The position numbers were made by a program, and so were the translations under genes. The notes beneath the pieces were generated by a model. That model searched no databases. It saw only the letters and a program-made list of their open reading frames with translations, and was not told the DNA's origin. From Anagrus nilaparvatae (Eukaryota > Arthropoda > Insecta > Hymenoptera > Mymaridae), in contig JAKSXM010000238.1 in NCBI GenBank assembly GCA_022575985.1, positions 12,914,001 through 12,978,000 of the forward strand: a DNA stretch of 64,000 nucleotides, written 5' to 3'. This document shows positions 51,474 through 63,746 of the stretch, in pieces. Each line of letters opens with the position of its first letter. Within the stretch, counting starts at the first letter, position 1.

Positions 51474-53797
51474 ATACAACTAATATTATTTATCAAGTTG
51501 AATCACCTACACCTAATAAAAAACAGGCACTCAAGACTTTTAAAGAGATCAATCAATTATTACAAACCGATAAAAAACGTGAAGTTAAATTATTATTAAG
51601 GGAAAATGCATGGCCTTTAAATAACGGAATAAGATCACAATTATGGCCTGCTCTTTGCAATCAACATTCACAAGGAAAGGGTATGATGGAAGGATTTTAT
51701 TGGGATATGGTTGGACAAGTTTTAGGCACTACAGGTACCTCTCATTTTTTAAAACTTACATTAGTAATTGTTTAACTGTATTTGCATTGTGCAATTATGT
51801 TAAAATAGAAATTGAATGAATCATTACATTAACTGTTTTTTTTTTTATAATATATTATTACATATATATATTATTACATATTCTTTGTAAAAATGGAATA
51901 ATTTATTTTTTTGTTTTTAATTTCAGAATTACCTGAAGTATCAATAATGCTGCCAGCTTTTGTTGATAGTACTCATTGCTTGTCGTATAACTTAACTCGT
52001 AAAGGCAGATGCGTTGCTGATAGAATAGTAACTGTGCTTGGATATGCCTGTCCAGACATAACTTATAGCCCTTCACTTTATCCTATAACAGCATTACTGC
52101 TCCATTTTATGCCAGGTTAGTTACTATTTAATAAAATTTCAAAAGTTACGTAAATACTAAATTTTATCTCAATATTTGTAGAAGAACAATGTTATCACTG
52201 TATAGCAAGCTTAGTAGCAGCGAAGAAGAAAACCTTTATTACGCAAACAAAATTGTTATATGAGGTAACATGGAAAACAGTTGAACAAATTACAAAAAAA
52301 CATGTTGTAAGTAATAGAAACTAGTTAATTTTAATGCCCAAATTTTATTATAATTAAATTTTTCTAGAAATCTGCTGCTGTGCATTTGGCTAGACATTGT
52401 TCAGCCTCAAGGGCAGAAAGAATTTACATGGATTGGATATGGTGGATTTTACAACTATTACCTTTTCAACATCTAGTCAGAGTTTTGGACTGCTTTTTAC
52501 ATGAAGGCATTAAAGTAAAAATTGCAACAAATCTAATAGATTTATTAAAATTACGATTAAAATTTAATTTTCTAAAAATTTTTCACAGGTTTTTTATAGG
52601 GTAGCTATGGCTATTGTATTATTATTCTATAAACATTCATCATCTCAAACTTCAGAGTGGATGGCAGAAATTACAAAAAATGGAATTGATGCAGCTCTTT
52701 CAAAATTTTGCAGACAAATACCTGTAAAACATACTATTGATTTTTTTTATTTGAATATTTTGGGTAATTTAAAATTTTATATCTATTTTGAAGGTCACTC
52801 CAGCCAAATTCCTTCGAACTGCATTTGGTATACGGGGATTAAGCTCAGCCTACATATCAAGGGTTTTTTTAAGCATTGAGATAAATTTAAAAAGCAGAAG
52901 TGTATTAACAGGATCTAAGCCAATGTGTAAATCACGATCAACTGATAATCTTCCAACAAGTCAATCTCAAGTTAACATACAAATGATGTCTCATACACTT
53001 ACGATAAGGGAGGTAAGTAATATATCGTTAAAGTATAATATATTATTAATGTGTAATATATACATGTTCTTTTGAATACTGTAAACGTATTTTATTGAAC
53101 AAAAATTAAAATTATAAATATAAATAATACTAACGTGAAATATCTTATATTTTGTTTTTTATTATTTAAATATTTCTTTTATTAACATTTTCTTTTCTTT
53201 TTTTTCTTTTTCTTTATTTGTTTTTTTTCTTTTGATTTTAAGAAAATATAACCAAAAAAGGTGAAGGGTTTCTTTAAAATAATTTTTTTTTTTATTTATT
53301 TAATATGTGACCTCAAAAAAGTCGTCAATATTTTTACGAAAAATTTATATTTTGTGTAAGATCTATATACCGTATAGCTTGTATATGTCATTATATCATT
53401 ATAAAAATTATTAAATGTTTTTTTAGATTCTATCAAATAATAAGTATAGAAGAACACAGAGAGGATCATTTTTTTTAAATATTCAATTTTAAAATTTTTG
53501 ATTAAAAATACCTATTTACATGCATTTTCAAAAAATAAAATTTCTTTTCAGAAAGAATGTGAAGATACGTACAAAGACAGGGTATCGTATTATAATTTAT
53601 TTTTTTTTTTTTTTTAACTGGAAAATGTGCCGTTTCGTTTCATTGTGCTACCTTTTTTTTTAATTTTTATTTTTCCTTTTTAAAACTTATTCAAAAATTA
53701 CACCACTTACATTATATTCATATTTCATATATCTAAAAAAAAGGCACTAAAATTAAAACCGTCGGCTTCATAATCGCAAAATAAAAATGCAATTGCT

Positions 53798-53838
<41 letters not shown>

Positions 53839-56683
53839 GTGGATTGAGTTTTAATTGAATTAGTTAAATACATAGGGATTGTTATTTTTAACAATTTTTT
53901 TTTTGCATTATAATCATAATATACGTTCCATATTAAAAAGACAGAATACAAGACTGTCGAAAACTCAAACTTCTATTGTAAATTTGGATGCAGTTTTCTT
54001 CTTTTTTTGTTTAAAAGCATATACACAAAATACACAATTAGAAATATACCTACTTTATGAGTAGCAGTTATTTGTAAATACATAAATTTTTTCTTGCAAT
54101 AATTTTTTTTATAGTGTGCATTTTATATTTACACACATTTATGTATTATTTGTCTTCTGTTTTTTAATTTATGATTTAAAAAAAATAAAAAGCAAATACT
54201 GTATATGCTGTTTATTAATTCTTTTTATTACATGAAACAGAGATCATTTTTAAAATATTAGGTTGGTTCTATATTTATAATATTTGCCGACGTCTGATTT
54301 GAGGCTCATGAATGTTTGATATCTTTCGTATACTTTTAATATTACATAAGAACTAAATCCTTTATTTTACAATAATGACGAATCATTATCATTTTTATCT
54401 CCTATCTACTCATTCATGTTTAAATTTATCAAATTCAATCATGCTCATTTAATAGCTATGATATGCCTGAGGCATGCAAAATGGTTTTCATCAATTGACA
54501 ATTTTTTTTTTAAATTGAGGTGCATGAAATATTACTTTTGATAAATAAAAACTAACAAAAATTATAAAATGATTGCCAATTTTATTTGAACATTTTTTTT
54601 CAAGAATCTTGAGGCAGAGTTTTAGGAAAATTAATTAATTAGGATACTATAACATTTTCATTAAAACAAAAATAGATTTTACACAAAAAAATCAATTAAT
54701 AAAAAGTTATATTTCTTTTTGTTTTATGATTTTGCTCTATTTTTCATTTGCAGGTGATTATTATGATATTACTTAAAATTATTAAGATTTATAAGTAATA
54801 TCATTTTGTGATTAAAATAAATAGCCAAAAAAATCACAAATCACCTATTTTTTATTTTATTTTTTCTTGTTAATTAAATTCTTATTTAAACCAAAAGGAG
54901 CATGCTATTATTAATTCATAGCTCCATGTTGTCTTTGTGTTTCGCTGCAAAAAAATATCTTGGAACGAAAAATAAAAATTGAATGGACATTATAAAAAAA
55001 ATATGATGATGGGTCCTAGGGTGCACACAGTCCTGGACCGCGTGCTCTTTCAATGGGTGTTTACCCAATCCAAACCATTCAGTCTCAGATTCTTGATATG
55101 CAGGATGTAAGTAACCATAAAACATATGGTTAAATTTAAATATTTTTCTTTTTTAGTAAAAATTAAAATGTATATCCATTATTGTAGGTTTATGAATATT
55201 ATTCGTCGTGCCTGTGGCATGTTTATATTATATATATTATATATTTTGTCATTTTTTAGTAAGGAGCGCTTACATATAATTTTTATTATTAAAATCCCTT
55301 TTTTTGATTTAAGATTCTGCTCTTTGTTGTTGTTGATGTTGTGATAATTTTGTATTTCAATCTCTATCTTTATGCCAGTGTCGCTTAAAAGAATTTTTAA
55401 TTTGGACTTCCAATTTTTTATTTGATTACCTGCTCTAATTTTATGAGAGTACGAAGTTAATTTTCTTTTTCATCGTAGTTATTTACATCAGTAAATAATT
55501 GAATTTATCATTTGAAATCAAAAATTTCTTATGTAACATGAGTATTTTATTTTAGATTAATAATGCTTTTATTTTTTTTTCTGTAACTCAAACATGCACT
55601 ACAAAGATATGAAGCATGACAAAAAGCTTATATTATTCACCTATTAGGTAATATCTACACTTATATATTTTTAAGATTTTTATTTTTTTACTATGATTTT
55701 TTATTGAATAAAAAATATATGATTAATAAATACTGCAAAATTTTCTTTTTTAGTTATTGTGTATTTTATTAATAAATTATTACAGTTCACCTGAAATAAT
55801 TTTAATTAAGCACTACATAGAAAAAAAAATTAGTATTTTTTATAATTTTTTTTAGGTATTTAGATTTTTATAATTTTTTTTTTTCCAGAATTCTGTGCTC
55901 AAGCGCATGTTTTATTTTAATATTTAATATTTTGTAACTTGACTGGAAGTTTTTTTAATAATTTTATTAAAACTATTAATTAAATAATAAATTGGGGAAG
56001 AAATTTTATCATTTTTACTTTTAACAGTTGTTCACACTGTGGTCATGGTTGCCAGTAAGGATAACGATGTATCAACCAATCTTGCTTTATACAACAGAAG
56101 AGCACGGCTGTTCGTTAACAACATTTTATGTACGAGTGGAAAAATATGAACCAACTCTACTTATGATAAAAACTTGCAATAACGAGGTAAATATTTAATA
56201 AAATTTTTAAAATACTGAACATAAAGTTAATTTTGTTTATTAAAATAGGTATTTGGAGCATATTGTTCTACCAGATGGTGTGAGAGAAACTTGAAAGATG
56301 ATAAGGGACATAGGCAAGCTTATTTTGGGACAGGAGAAACATTCTTATTTAGCTTATACCCGGAACGAGCAAAATATCCTTGGGTTGGAATGGATACTAC
56401 TCATAATGATTCAAAAGTTCACCATTCTGCAGAGCTTTTTATGGCAGCTGATTCCAAGATGATAACTATTGGTGGAGGGTAAATATAAAATTTATAAATT
56501 ATTTTAACTCTTAATTCAAATTAAAATTTTATTATCTGTAGTGACGGGCAGGCGATTTGGATGGATGAAAATATTCGGTATGGAAAAACTGATCATTGTT
56601 CAACTTTTAATAATCCACCATTATGTGCCAGTGGAGATTTTGAAATTAGGGTATTAGAAGTCTATGGGTTTCATGGAGCTTAA
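51338..56683 (+). CDS. sky: Skywalker / TBC1D24 (TBC + TLDc), synaptic-vesicle traffic
   Basis: Orthologue of fly skywalker and human TBC1D24, a Rab35-linked TBC protein that binds phosphoinositides and controls synaptic-vesicle sorting. Constitutive coding exons are 51338-51734, 51927-52115, 52182-52306, 52368-52514, 52589-52723, 52794-53012, 56028-56186, 56249-56478 and 56542-56683, giving 580 residues (619 with both cassette exons). The TBC domain runs from about residue 60 to 350: REVKLLLRENAWPLNNGIR, GFYWDMVGQVLGTTELPEV, PDITYSPSLYPITALLLHF, ERIYMDWIWWILQLLPFQH, LLFYKHSSSQ. It is rich in basic residues, fitting the known cationic lipid pocket. After a Ser-rich linker (KSRSVLTGSKP...KSRSTDN) comes the TLDc domain: LWSWLPVRITMYQPILLY, EEHGCSLTTFYVRVE, VFGAYCSTRWCERN, YFGTGETFLFSLYP, then the end DFEIRVLEVYGFHGA. 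All junctions are canonical and in frame. Confidence 0.95.
53552..53581 (+). CDS. sky: Skywalker in-frame 30-nt microexon (linker)
   Basis: Flanked by TTTCTTTTCAG upstream and AGG|GTATCG downstream. It is 30 nt, in phase 0 with both neighbouring exons, and would insert KECEDTYKDR after LTIRE. It lies alone in a 3-kb intron between the TBC and TLDc halves. Mammalian TBC1D24 is known to have a small neuron-specific microexon in the equivalent linker. Alternative inclusion here is an inference. Confidence 0.65.
53796..53836. repeat. Poly(T) run in a skywalker intron
   Basis: About 36 consecutive T between the microexon and the 87-nt exon. Similar runs occur at 16021-16095 (T-rich), 33567-33604 and 63703-63746. 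Confidence 0.9.
55020..55106 (+). CDS. sky: Skywalker in-frame 87-nt cassette exon (linker)
   Basis: Open in phase 0 from TCCTAG|GGT to CAGGAT|GTAAGT. It encodes 29 residues that begin GAHSPGPRALSMGVY and end QSQILDMQD. The stretch is much GC-richer than the surrounding intron, and the donor is perfect. The acceptor has almost no pyrimidine tract, as expected for a regulated exon. An in-frame stop (TAG at 55017-55019) prevents upstream extension. The minus strand is also open here, but that is a shadow. Confidence 0.62.
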
Positions 56684-57800
56684 TTGACAGAATGCGTTGT
56701 TAAAAAGATTCAATTTTCCTATACTGCCATTGACAGCGTCTCTCTATTTGTCTCTCTTTTATTGTCAAATTATTCTGTCGGTAGTAAAAATCGCTATTTA
56801 CACTCGAGTATAATTATTCAAATACTCTAATATAATTAATGCTTAAAAATAAAAATTTATCAACACATGCATGACTGGCATATTAATCAATATATATGTG
56901 CATATAACATTTAAAATCAAGACTTTTTCACTAATCTCACAAATTTGTAAGATCTCGTTAAAAAACTTTTCTTTTTTTAGTGTTCTATACATAAATATTA
57001 AAAAAGAAAATTCAGGTTACATTTATTTATCATGTCAGAAGATAGCGTTTCATTTTATTTTATAATAAGGCCTAGTTTTTCATAATAATTATGTAAAAAA
57101 TAATTTTCTACACTTTAATACCCATTAAAAAAAAATTAATATTTTTTTTTTAATTACAAGTACAGACTTAAGCACAATATTGTAGTAAAAAATTTGCTTA
57201 GCTTGACTAATACAGGGACACACAATCTATTGAAATTCTTGACAATAAAAAAATAAATTTCTTTAATAATCAAAACGCTCAGCCACAAATTGCTTTTCTA
57301 TATATATTTATATATATGTTAATTTATAATTTTCGTTATCGTGATTATTAATACTTAAGATTTCATTGGACCACATTTAAAGTATATATAAATTTTGTAA
57401 ATATTTATTTAGACTTTTTTTTTAATCGTAAGATTCATAACTTTTTTTGTATAAATCTGTTGTTTCATATAACATTATTTATTAAGTTTAATATAATTAT
57501 AGTAGTTTTTGTTTTTATATCATAGCGCACTATCATATGTGTAAATAATATTACAATGAAAAATATAGTCAAATAATTTATATAAACTAAATCGAACAAA
57601 TTGTGATCGTCAGCCGGTGCTTGCAAATTGTTATATAAATCTTTCTAACATCCATAAAAGTTCTATTTTTACATTCTTTTAATTTTATTTTCATTAATTA
57701 ATTTATTAATTTCTTCAAGTGGTCAGAGATACAATAAAATATCTTTTGTATTACAGAAAATGAAAATTTGGTATAATCTTCTGTAAAAAAACAAAATGCA
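56684..57800 (+). other. Presumed skywalker 3' UTR
   Basis: Non-coding A/T-rich DNA after the stop, with several AATAAA-like motifs (for example near 57244 and 57735). Two TGTAAATA (Pumilio-type) octamers lie near 57395 and 57540. The real cleavage site cannot be chosen; at this base composition such motifs also arise by chance. Confidence 0.4.
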
Positions 57801-59908
57801 ATTTACAAAAATTTGCTAAGAATTAATGAAAAAATTAAATTTAATTACAATGAACATATGCTTCAAAAAACATTGCATTCATTTACACTATTCCATTGTT
57901 TAAAATTATTTGTTTGAAAATTAAGGTCTTATTTCTAAGAGTTTTCTAGCTTATAAATAGCCCAGATAAAATTTTTTAAAAATAATTTTTCCAAGGAATA
58001 TCTATAATACGTATGTATGGCTGAGATATTTATACAAAATAAACATTATAAAACTCTATTTAAGATTTTCACATATTCATGTTCAAATTTATGAAAGTAT
58101 AATAGTATTTAAAAAATCATGTTAGAAAAAAATCTTTACAGTTAAGCGTAATAATTATAGAATATCACATGGGAAAATATTAATGCATATCACATAGAAA
58201 CAAATGAATTGAAAAAAAAAACTTATTAAAATCATAATAGTTTAGCATACTCAAAAAATACAAGTGCCCTACAAAAATTAATTAATAATTTTGATTTATA
58301 AAAAAAAACAGAATTAATTTATGTTTCGTTGAATATTTTGTATATACGTAATTTTATTAATAGGCACCAAAAAGTAAATAAGCAAACAGTACCATTGATA
58401 TTCATTAAAAAAAAAATCTGTTTGAGTACAATATTATTATAAAAAATAAAATAAAAGTACCGCAGGTCTGTACAATTTTATTAAGATATTATATCTTGCA
58501 AGCAAGAAATATATATAATATATATATTTTAAAGATCTAAAAAAAAAAGAAAATAAAAGTAGTCTGTTGTTATTAGATTTAGGAATGTGTGTCTATATAG
58601 GTATATTATTTTGGTTATTAAAAAAAATATTGAATGTTAAGAATTCTAAAATGTTTAAATGTATTATATAAATATGTAAAATATTAGTTGTATATATATA
58701 TACTCAAAGAGAGACGCTAAAAATTATAAGTGATGATACGTTATATACTCAATAAAATTAAACGAAACATTTATTATTATTTTTTTATTTTAATTTGGTT
58801 TAAATTAATTATTATTAGCGTTCTCAATCTTTGTATAGAAATATTTAAACAAATTATATATATATATATATAGAATGTTAATAAGTACAAGACGTAAAAA
58901 GATTATTATTTATGAATGTATATAAACCAGTTAAAAAAAAAGGAAGTATATTACTTCCGAGTAATAGTGCAAAAAAAAAATTTACATAGCCTATTTATTT
59001 AAAAAATAATAAATATGACATACTCACAAGGTATTATTATTTTATATCGGAATCGTTTGATAATTAAAAAAGCTTTATTACACTATTGCTATTATACATA
59101 TATATTCACTGATCAAAAAATTGTTGCCTGATTATTATTATTATTATTATTATTTTTAAATTATTATTATGTAAACTATTTATAGTATACATATATATTT
59201 AATTAATACTATTTAAGACAATTATATATATAATTATATACATTACCATATCATATTTTGTCGTTGTCAAATATATAAATATATATATATATATATTTAA
59301 TTTATATATATAAAATGCAATTAATCAATTAAAATAAAAATTCTTGTTACATCATATATATTTTAGTTATTATTTATAACCAGGTCTTTATAAAAATTTA
59401 TTATCACAGAAAAAATGAATCTTATTCATTTTCTTTATTTATTTTGCTGTTAATTGTTGCACAGTTCCTCATATTTCACAAATTATTTTAATTATTTATT
59501 TTTTCTGATTTATAATTTCCATTTTTATAGCACCTTAATAAGTGATTTTTCTTTCAAATCTGCCATCATAGGCATTCTGGATTACATTCTAATTTGCCAA
59601 CTTTTATAATTTTTCTCTTTATAATACCAAATAAAACGCTTATTTTATAAAATTTATTTAAATTTACAATTTTTCTCAAACAGAGAGGAAAAGTTGGATT
59701 TAATTTTCAGTAAAATTTTTAAATTTATAATTTTTTTATTTCATCAACAAGTAGATCAACAAGTTTTGAAGTCAAATCGATTTCACAACCAGAAGCAAAC
59801 AGAATTTTTAGATGTTTAATTCCCTATACGCATATCTTTATTTATTTATTTATTTTTTATTATTATTTAAGCTTTGAGCCTTCTTCGAGGCTATGCAGCT
59901 ACGTATAA
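57801..59908. other. A/T-rich spacer after skywalker
   Basis: Low-complexity DNA with short (AT)n and (ATT)n runs (58858-58872, 59128-59155, 59276-59298). No gene recognised. Confidence 0.5.
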
Positions 59909-60560
59909 CTCCAGTCAAATCGCGGTTTACCGTTTAGGGTGTATTTTCACTGGCCAACATGAGATTTGCTCTGCTATATGTTTTTTGGGTCGCTGATCAC
60001 GAAAATCGGGGTATTTTCCAGGAGATATTTTCGGAACACGCTTAAATTTCCAAAACCACCCCCAAAAAGGGGTTTTTTTGATATATTAGCAAGCTGAGTT
60101 TCTAGAGTTAGCCAAGAATTTGTATAAGAGAGTTTTGTGGGTCGGTGATTAAGAATTTGAGGTATTTTTTTATGAATAATAAATATTTCACCCTTAAATT
60201 AGCAAAAACATAACCCTAAAAGGGGTGTTTTGGCTATATTCGCACTTTGTGCTATCAGATTAGGTCGTTTTGGGTCGCTGATCAAGAATTAGGGGGAATT
60301 TTTTATGAATAGTTAATATGTCATCCTTAAATTAGCAAAAACAACCCCTAAAAAGAATATTTGCAATAAATACACCCCTTTTAGGGTTTTTTTTTGCTAA
60401 TTTAAGGGTGAAATATTAATTATTTATAAAAAATTTCCCTAAATTTTTGATCAGTGACCCAAAAAACCCTTAAGGACCTAATTTAGTCGCTCAAAATGCA
60501 AAAATTGCAAATGCACCCCTTTTAGGGGTTGTAAAGAATATTTGTTAAAAAAAAAAAAAA
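59909..60560. mobile_element. CTCCAGTC-family foldback, copy 2, right end missing
   Basis: Starts CTCCAGTCAAATCGCGG at 59909 and shares the TTTTTTGGGTCGCTGATC and AAATTAGCAAAAAC motifs of the family. It has inverted interior parts but stops in an A-run near 60541-60563 without a terminal repeat. Confidence 0.65.
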
Positions 60561-60613
60561 AAAAACTTGAAATGAAAATGTCAAAAAGTATGTAAAATAA
60601 TGTTAAGTTAATA

Positions 60614-61341
60614 CTCCAGTCAAATCGCGGGGGGAGGGGGGTGTATTTTCACTGACCAACATGATATTTGCTCTCTATATGATTTTTGGGTCGCTGATCA
60701 GGAATTTGAGGTAATTTTTTATAAATAATTAATATTTCACCCTTAAAATAGCTAAAACTACCCCTAAAATAGCTAAAACTACCCCTTCGCACTTTGAGCA
60801 TCCAGGATATGCCCATATAGATTTTTCGGGTCACTAATTAAGAATTTCGACTTCTTTTTCATAAATAATATATAATTTTATTTAACATTCTTATTTTCTA
60901 TAAATAAGAAAATAATAAAAAAATAATTTTCTACATTAAATAAATATTTCAACCTTAAAATAACTAAAACTATCCAAAAAGGAGTGTTTTTGTTATTTTC
61001 GCACATTGAGCGTCCAGGATATGCCCATATAGGTTTTTTGGGTCGCTATTCAAGAACTTCGACTCCTTTTTTGTGGTGAAATATTGATTATTTATGAAAA
61101 AGAAGTAGAAATTCTTGATCAGCAACCCAAAAAACCCGTATGGTGCAAATCTGAGCGCTCAAAGTGCGAATATGTAAAAAAAACCCTTTTTTGGGGGTAG
61201 TTTTTTCAAATTTAAGGGTGAAGCCCCCATTTCTTTACGAAATGACCCCGATTTTCGTGTTCAGCGACCCAAAAAACCTGTAGTATAGCAAATCTCCAGT
61301 TCGTCAGTGAAAATACAACCAACCCCGTATTTTGCCTGGAG
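60614..61341. mobile_element. CTCCAGTC-family foldback, copy 3, complete
   Basis: 728 bp with the left end CTCCAGTCAAATCGCGGG, the right end CCCGTATTTTGCCTGGAG and TA on both sides. Both arms contain GGGTCGCT...CAGCGACCC and AAACTACCCC/GGGGGTAGTTTT. It lies about 50 bp after copy 2, in the same orientation. Confidence 0.8.
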
Positions 61342-62590
61342 TATATTGGAAATATTCATTTTTTCAATAAATCAAGGAATATATATTCCTTGTTATAATT
61401 ATGTCAAATTGCAATTGTCGTCGATATTTGATTTGTAGACGACTGTAGATTTTCAATTAAGTTCAAATATAATACTATATGTTATAATTTACAATTTTTT
61501 TTAGACATATATTGTTACTAAAAAGCTTTTAGTTACTTTTGTAGTAAAAAGTTCTTTATTAAGTTAACTATTTTCCTTTACGGCCAATTTGGAAAATAAG
61601 AAATACCCTAACGTATATGTAACCGGTGATACTTTTACAACCCCTCTTGATTTTTTGGATCTTTAATACCTAATTATTTGTAAATTTTTTTCTCACAATT
61701 TTTATCCAAAAAAACGCACTAAAATTTTTTTTCTTTTTGGACGTAGTAACAAATTTTATCATTTGGAAGTACTAATTTTAGAAATTTCGTGTTAATTCGA
61801 TTTTTCAAATTTAATACCTAGTTTTTTGAAAAATTTTTTTGTATTTATTCATTTTTTTTTTCACGTATAATACCTAATTTTTTCCACTTCTGAATTTTTT
61901 TTGAATTCTAGTTTTAATAAATTTGGTGTCACTTTATTTCTCTAGTAAAAATTTTCAACTCATATTATGAATATTTGTCATTCCTGGTCATTGCTTGGAA
62001 ACCGTGGTGCCAATAATCAGGCAGCGTTTATATATATCATATAATCATTTATCAGGATGTTATTAAATTAAATAAAATATAATGATCAATTTTTAATGAA
62101 AAAAACAGTTAATTATAATTAAATTACAAAATAAATATGACTTTCTATTTTATTTTCCTATATTTATCTTAAAAATTAATAAAAAGCAGAAAATAAGATT
62201 TTCCCAGTATAAAACTATATTTTTTTTTTATTATGCAATGTAAGTGATATAAAATCTTATTAAAAAATTTTTTTAAACAAGCATATATACAAAATACAAA
62301 GTATTTTTTTTTCCTTATCTCATCATCATTTTACTGATTCTGTATTTTTTTTATATAATAATAAAGCAAATGTTTTTATTAGCCTTGTAATATTTAATGT
62401 ATTTTTTATCATAGATCGCCTAAAAATTGTTTATATAAAAGAAAAACTGCAATTTAAAAAAAAAAAAAATATCTTTGTTTTATGATAAAACTCTATAATT
62501 TCGCATATTCGACATAATAAAAAAGTAAGATAAAACTTACAAATAGTTTCCTCGTGTGTCTCTTGAAACTCTGTAAAAAACAGGTAAACC
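61342..62590. other. Spacer before the right-hand promoter
   Basis: Nothing recognised; A/T-rich, with T-runs. Confidence 0.5.
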
Positions 62591-62758
62591 AAGAGAGTGC
62601 GAGACGATTATAAAAAAAATTTATAGAAGAGAGGGAGAGTGTTTTTACAATGTCGAGGATATTTGCAAAAAAAGTCTCTCTTATATAGTATGCGAATTCA
62701 TCAAACAGTCAGTTATAGAGACTTATGGATGTTTGATCAAGTTGTTTTATAAGACATT
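62591..62758 (+). promoter_or_regulatory. Core promoter and 48-nt leader exon of a gene to the right
   Basis: GAGA-type motifs (62591-62605, 62628-62640) are followed by TATATAG at 62682-62688 and a TCAGTT initiator at 62709-62714. The TATA-to-+1 spacing is 29 bp, which is ideal. The presumed exon 62711-62758 ends in ATT|GTAAGT and has no long ORF, so it is a non-coding first exon. The coding part would lie beyond 64000. Every motif is visible; transcription is inferred. Confidence 0.55.
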
Positions 62759-63701
62759 GTAAGTTTTTTTTTTTTTTTTTAATTATAACTTCTTTTTTTT
62801 TTATGTATTTACTCTAGTTTTTTTAGAAGGTCAGTGAACTTTTTTTGTGCTATTAATGTAGAAAAAATGTTAATTTTGTGATAGTTTCTATATTTTTAAA
62901 TTTGAATATAATCGAATCTATTTTTTTTTTTTTTTGATAGTGTTGTGTTTCTTTTTTATAACAAGTGTTTTAATAAATTAAGATAAAAAAAAAATATTCA
63001 AAACTAATTCAATGTTAAATTAAAAATTAACAAAATTTTCTCAATATTAACGTACGTGAATAAATTTATTCATATATCAAATATAATTTTAATATTAACC
63101 TTAAAAAATTTTTTTTTGAAACATAAGGCAATATACAAAAGTTATACCGGTTTTTTTTTTTTTAATTTTTTATCAATACATAAATTATAGTGAACAAAAA
63201 AAAAATATTATATTATTGTTATAAGCAATTAAAAGATAAATAAATAATTTTTTTTTTTTTAATGTGCATGTATAAATAAAAATGAAAAGTTCATGGTTTT
63301 GACATCGTTATCAATTTAGAATATGTAAAATATCTTTAATATACATTGAATATATTATTTTATAACATTTTTTTATGCCAACTGTCGTGTTTGTTGAAAA
63401 AAAATAGCGCGATTTTTTTTTTTTTTAACAAAAGTATAAAAGAAAAAGCACGCGCGATTTACACCTTCTGAATTTAATGAGTTTTATTTATTTTTTTTTT
63501 TTCATCGTAGTTTATTATTATTAAACAGAGAATTTTTTTTTTTTTCTTAACATATTTTTTGTATTACTGTAAAAATAATGTCGCTATTTCCGTGTGTATA
63601 TGTTATTGGACAGTTCTGAACTGGGTATTTTATAATACTCAAAGACTGGTCTTATTGAATGCTTGTTGAAAGTTCAAACAGGAAACAGTGCAAATTGTAT
63701 T

Positions 63702-63746
<45 letters not shown>

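Noticed and set aside
54916..55125. A 69-residue minus-strand frame with GC-richer sequence
   Set aside because: The plus strand of the same stretch gives a phase-matched exon with a GTAAGT donor inside skywalker, which explains the composition better.
55188..55220. Possible extra 33-nt skywalker exon (TTGTAG|GTT to CAT|GTTTAT)
   Set aside because: In phase and begins with VYEYYSSCLW, but the donor is poor and composition is not above background.
57390..57550. Pumilio motifs in the skywalker 3' UTR as a regulatory finding
   Set aside because: TGTAAATA is expected often at this base composition; only listed within the UTR entry.
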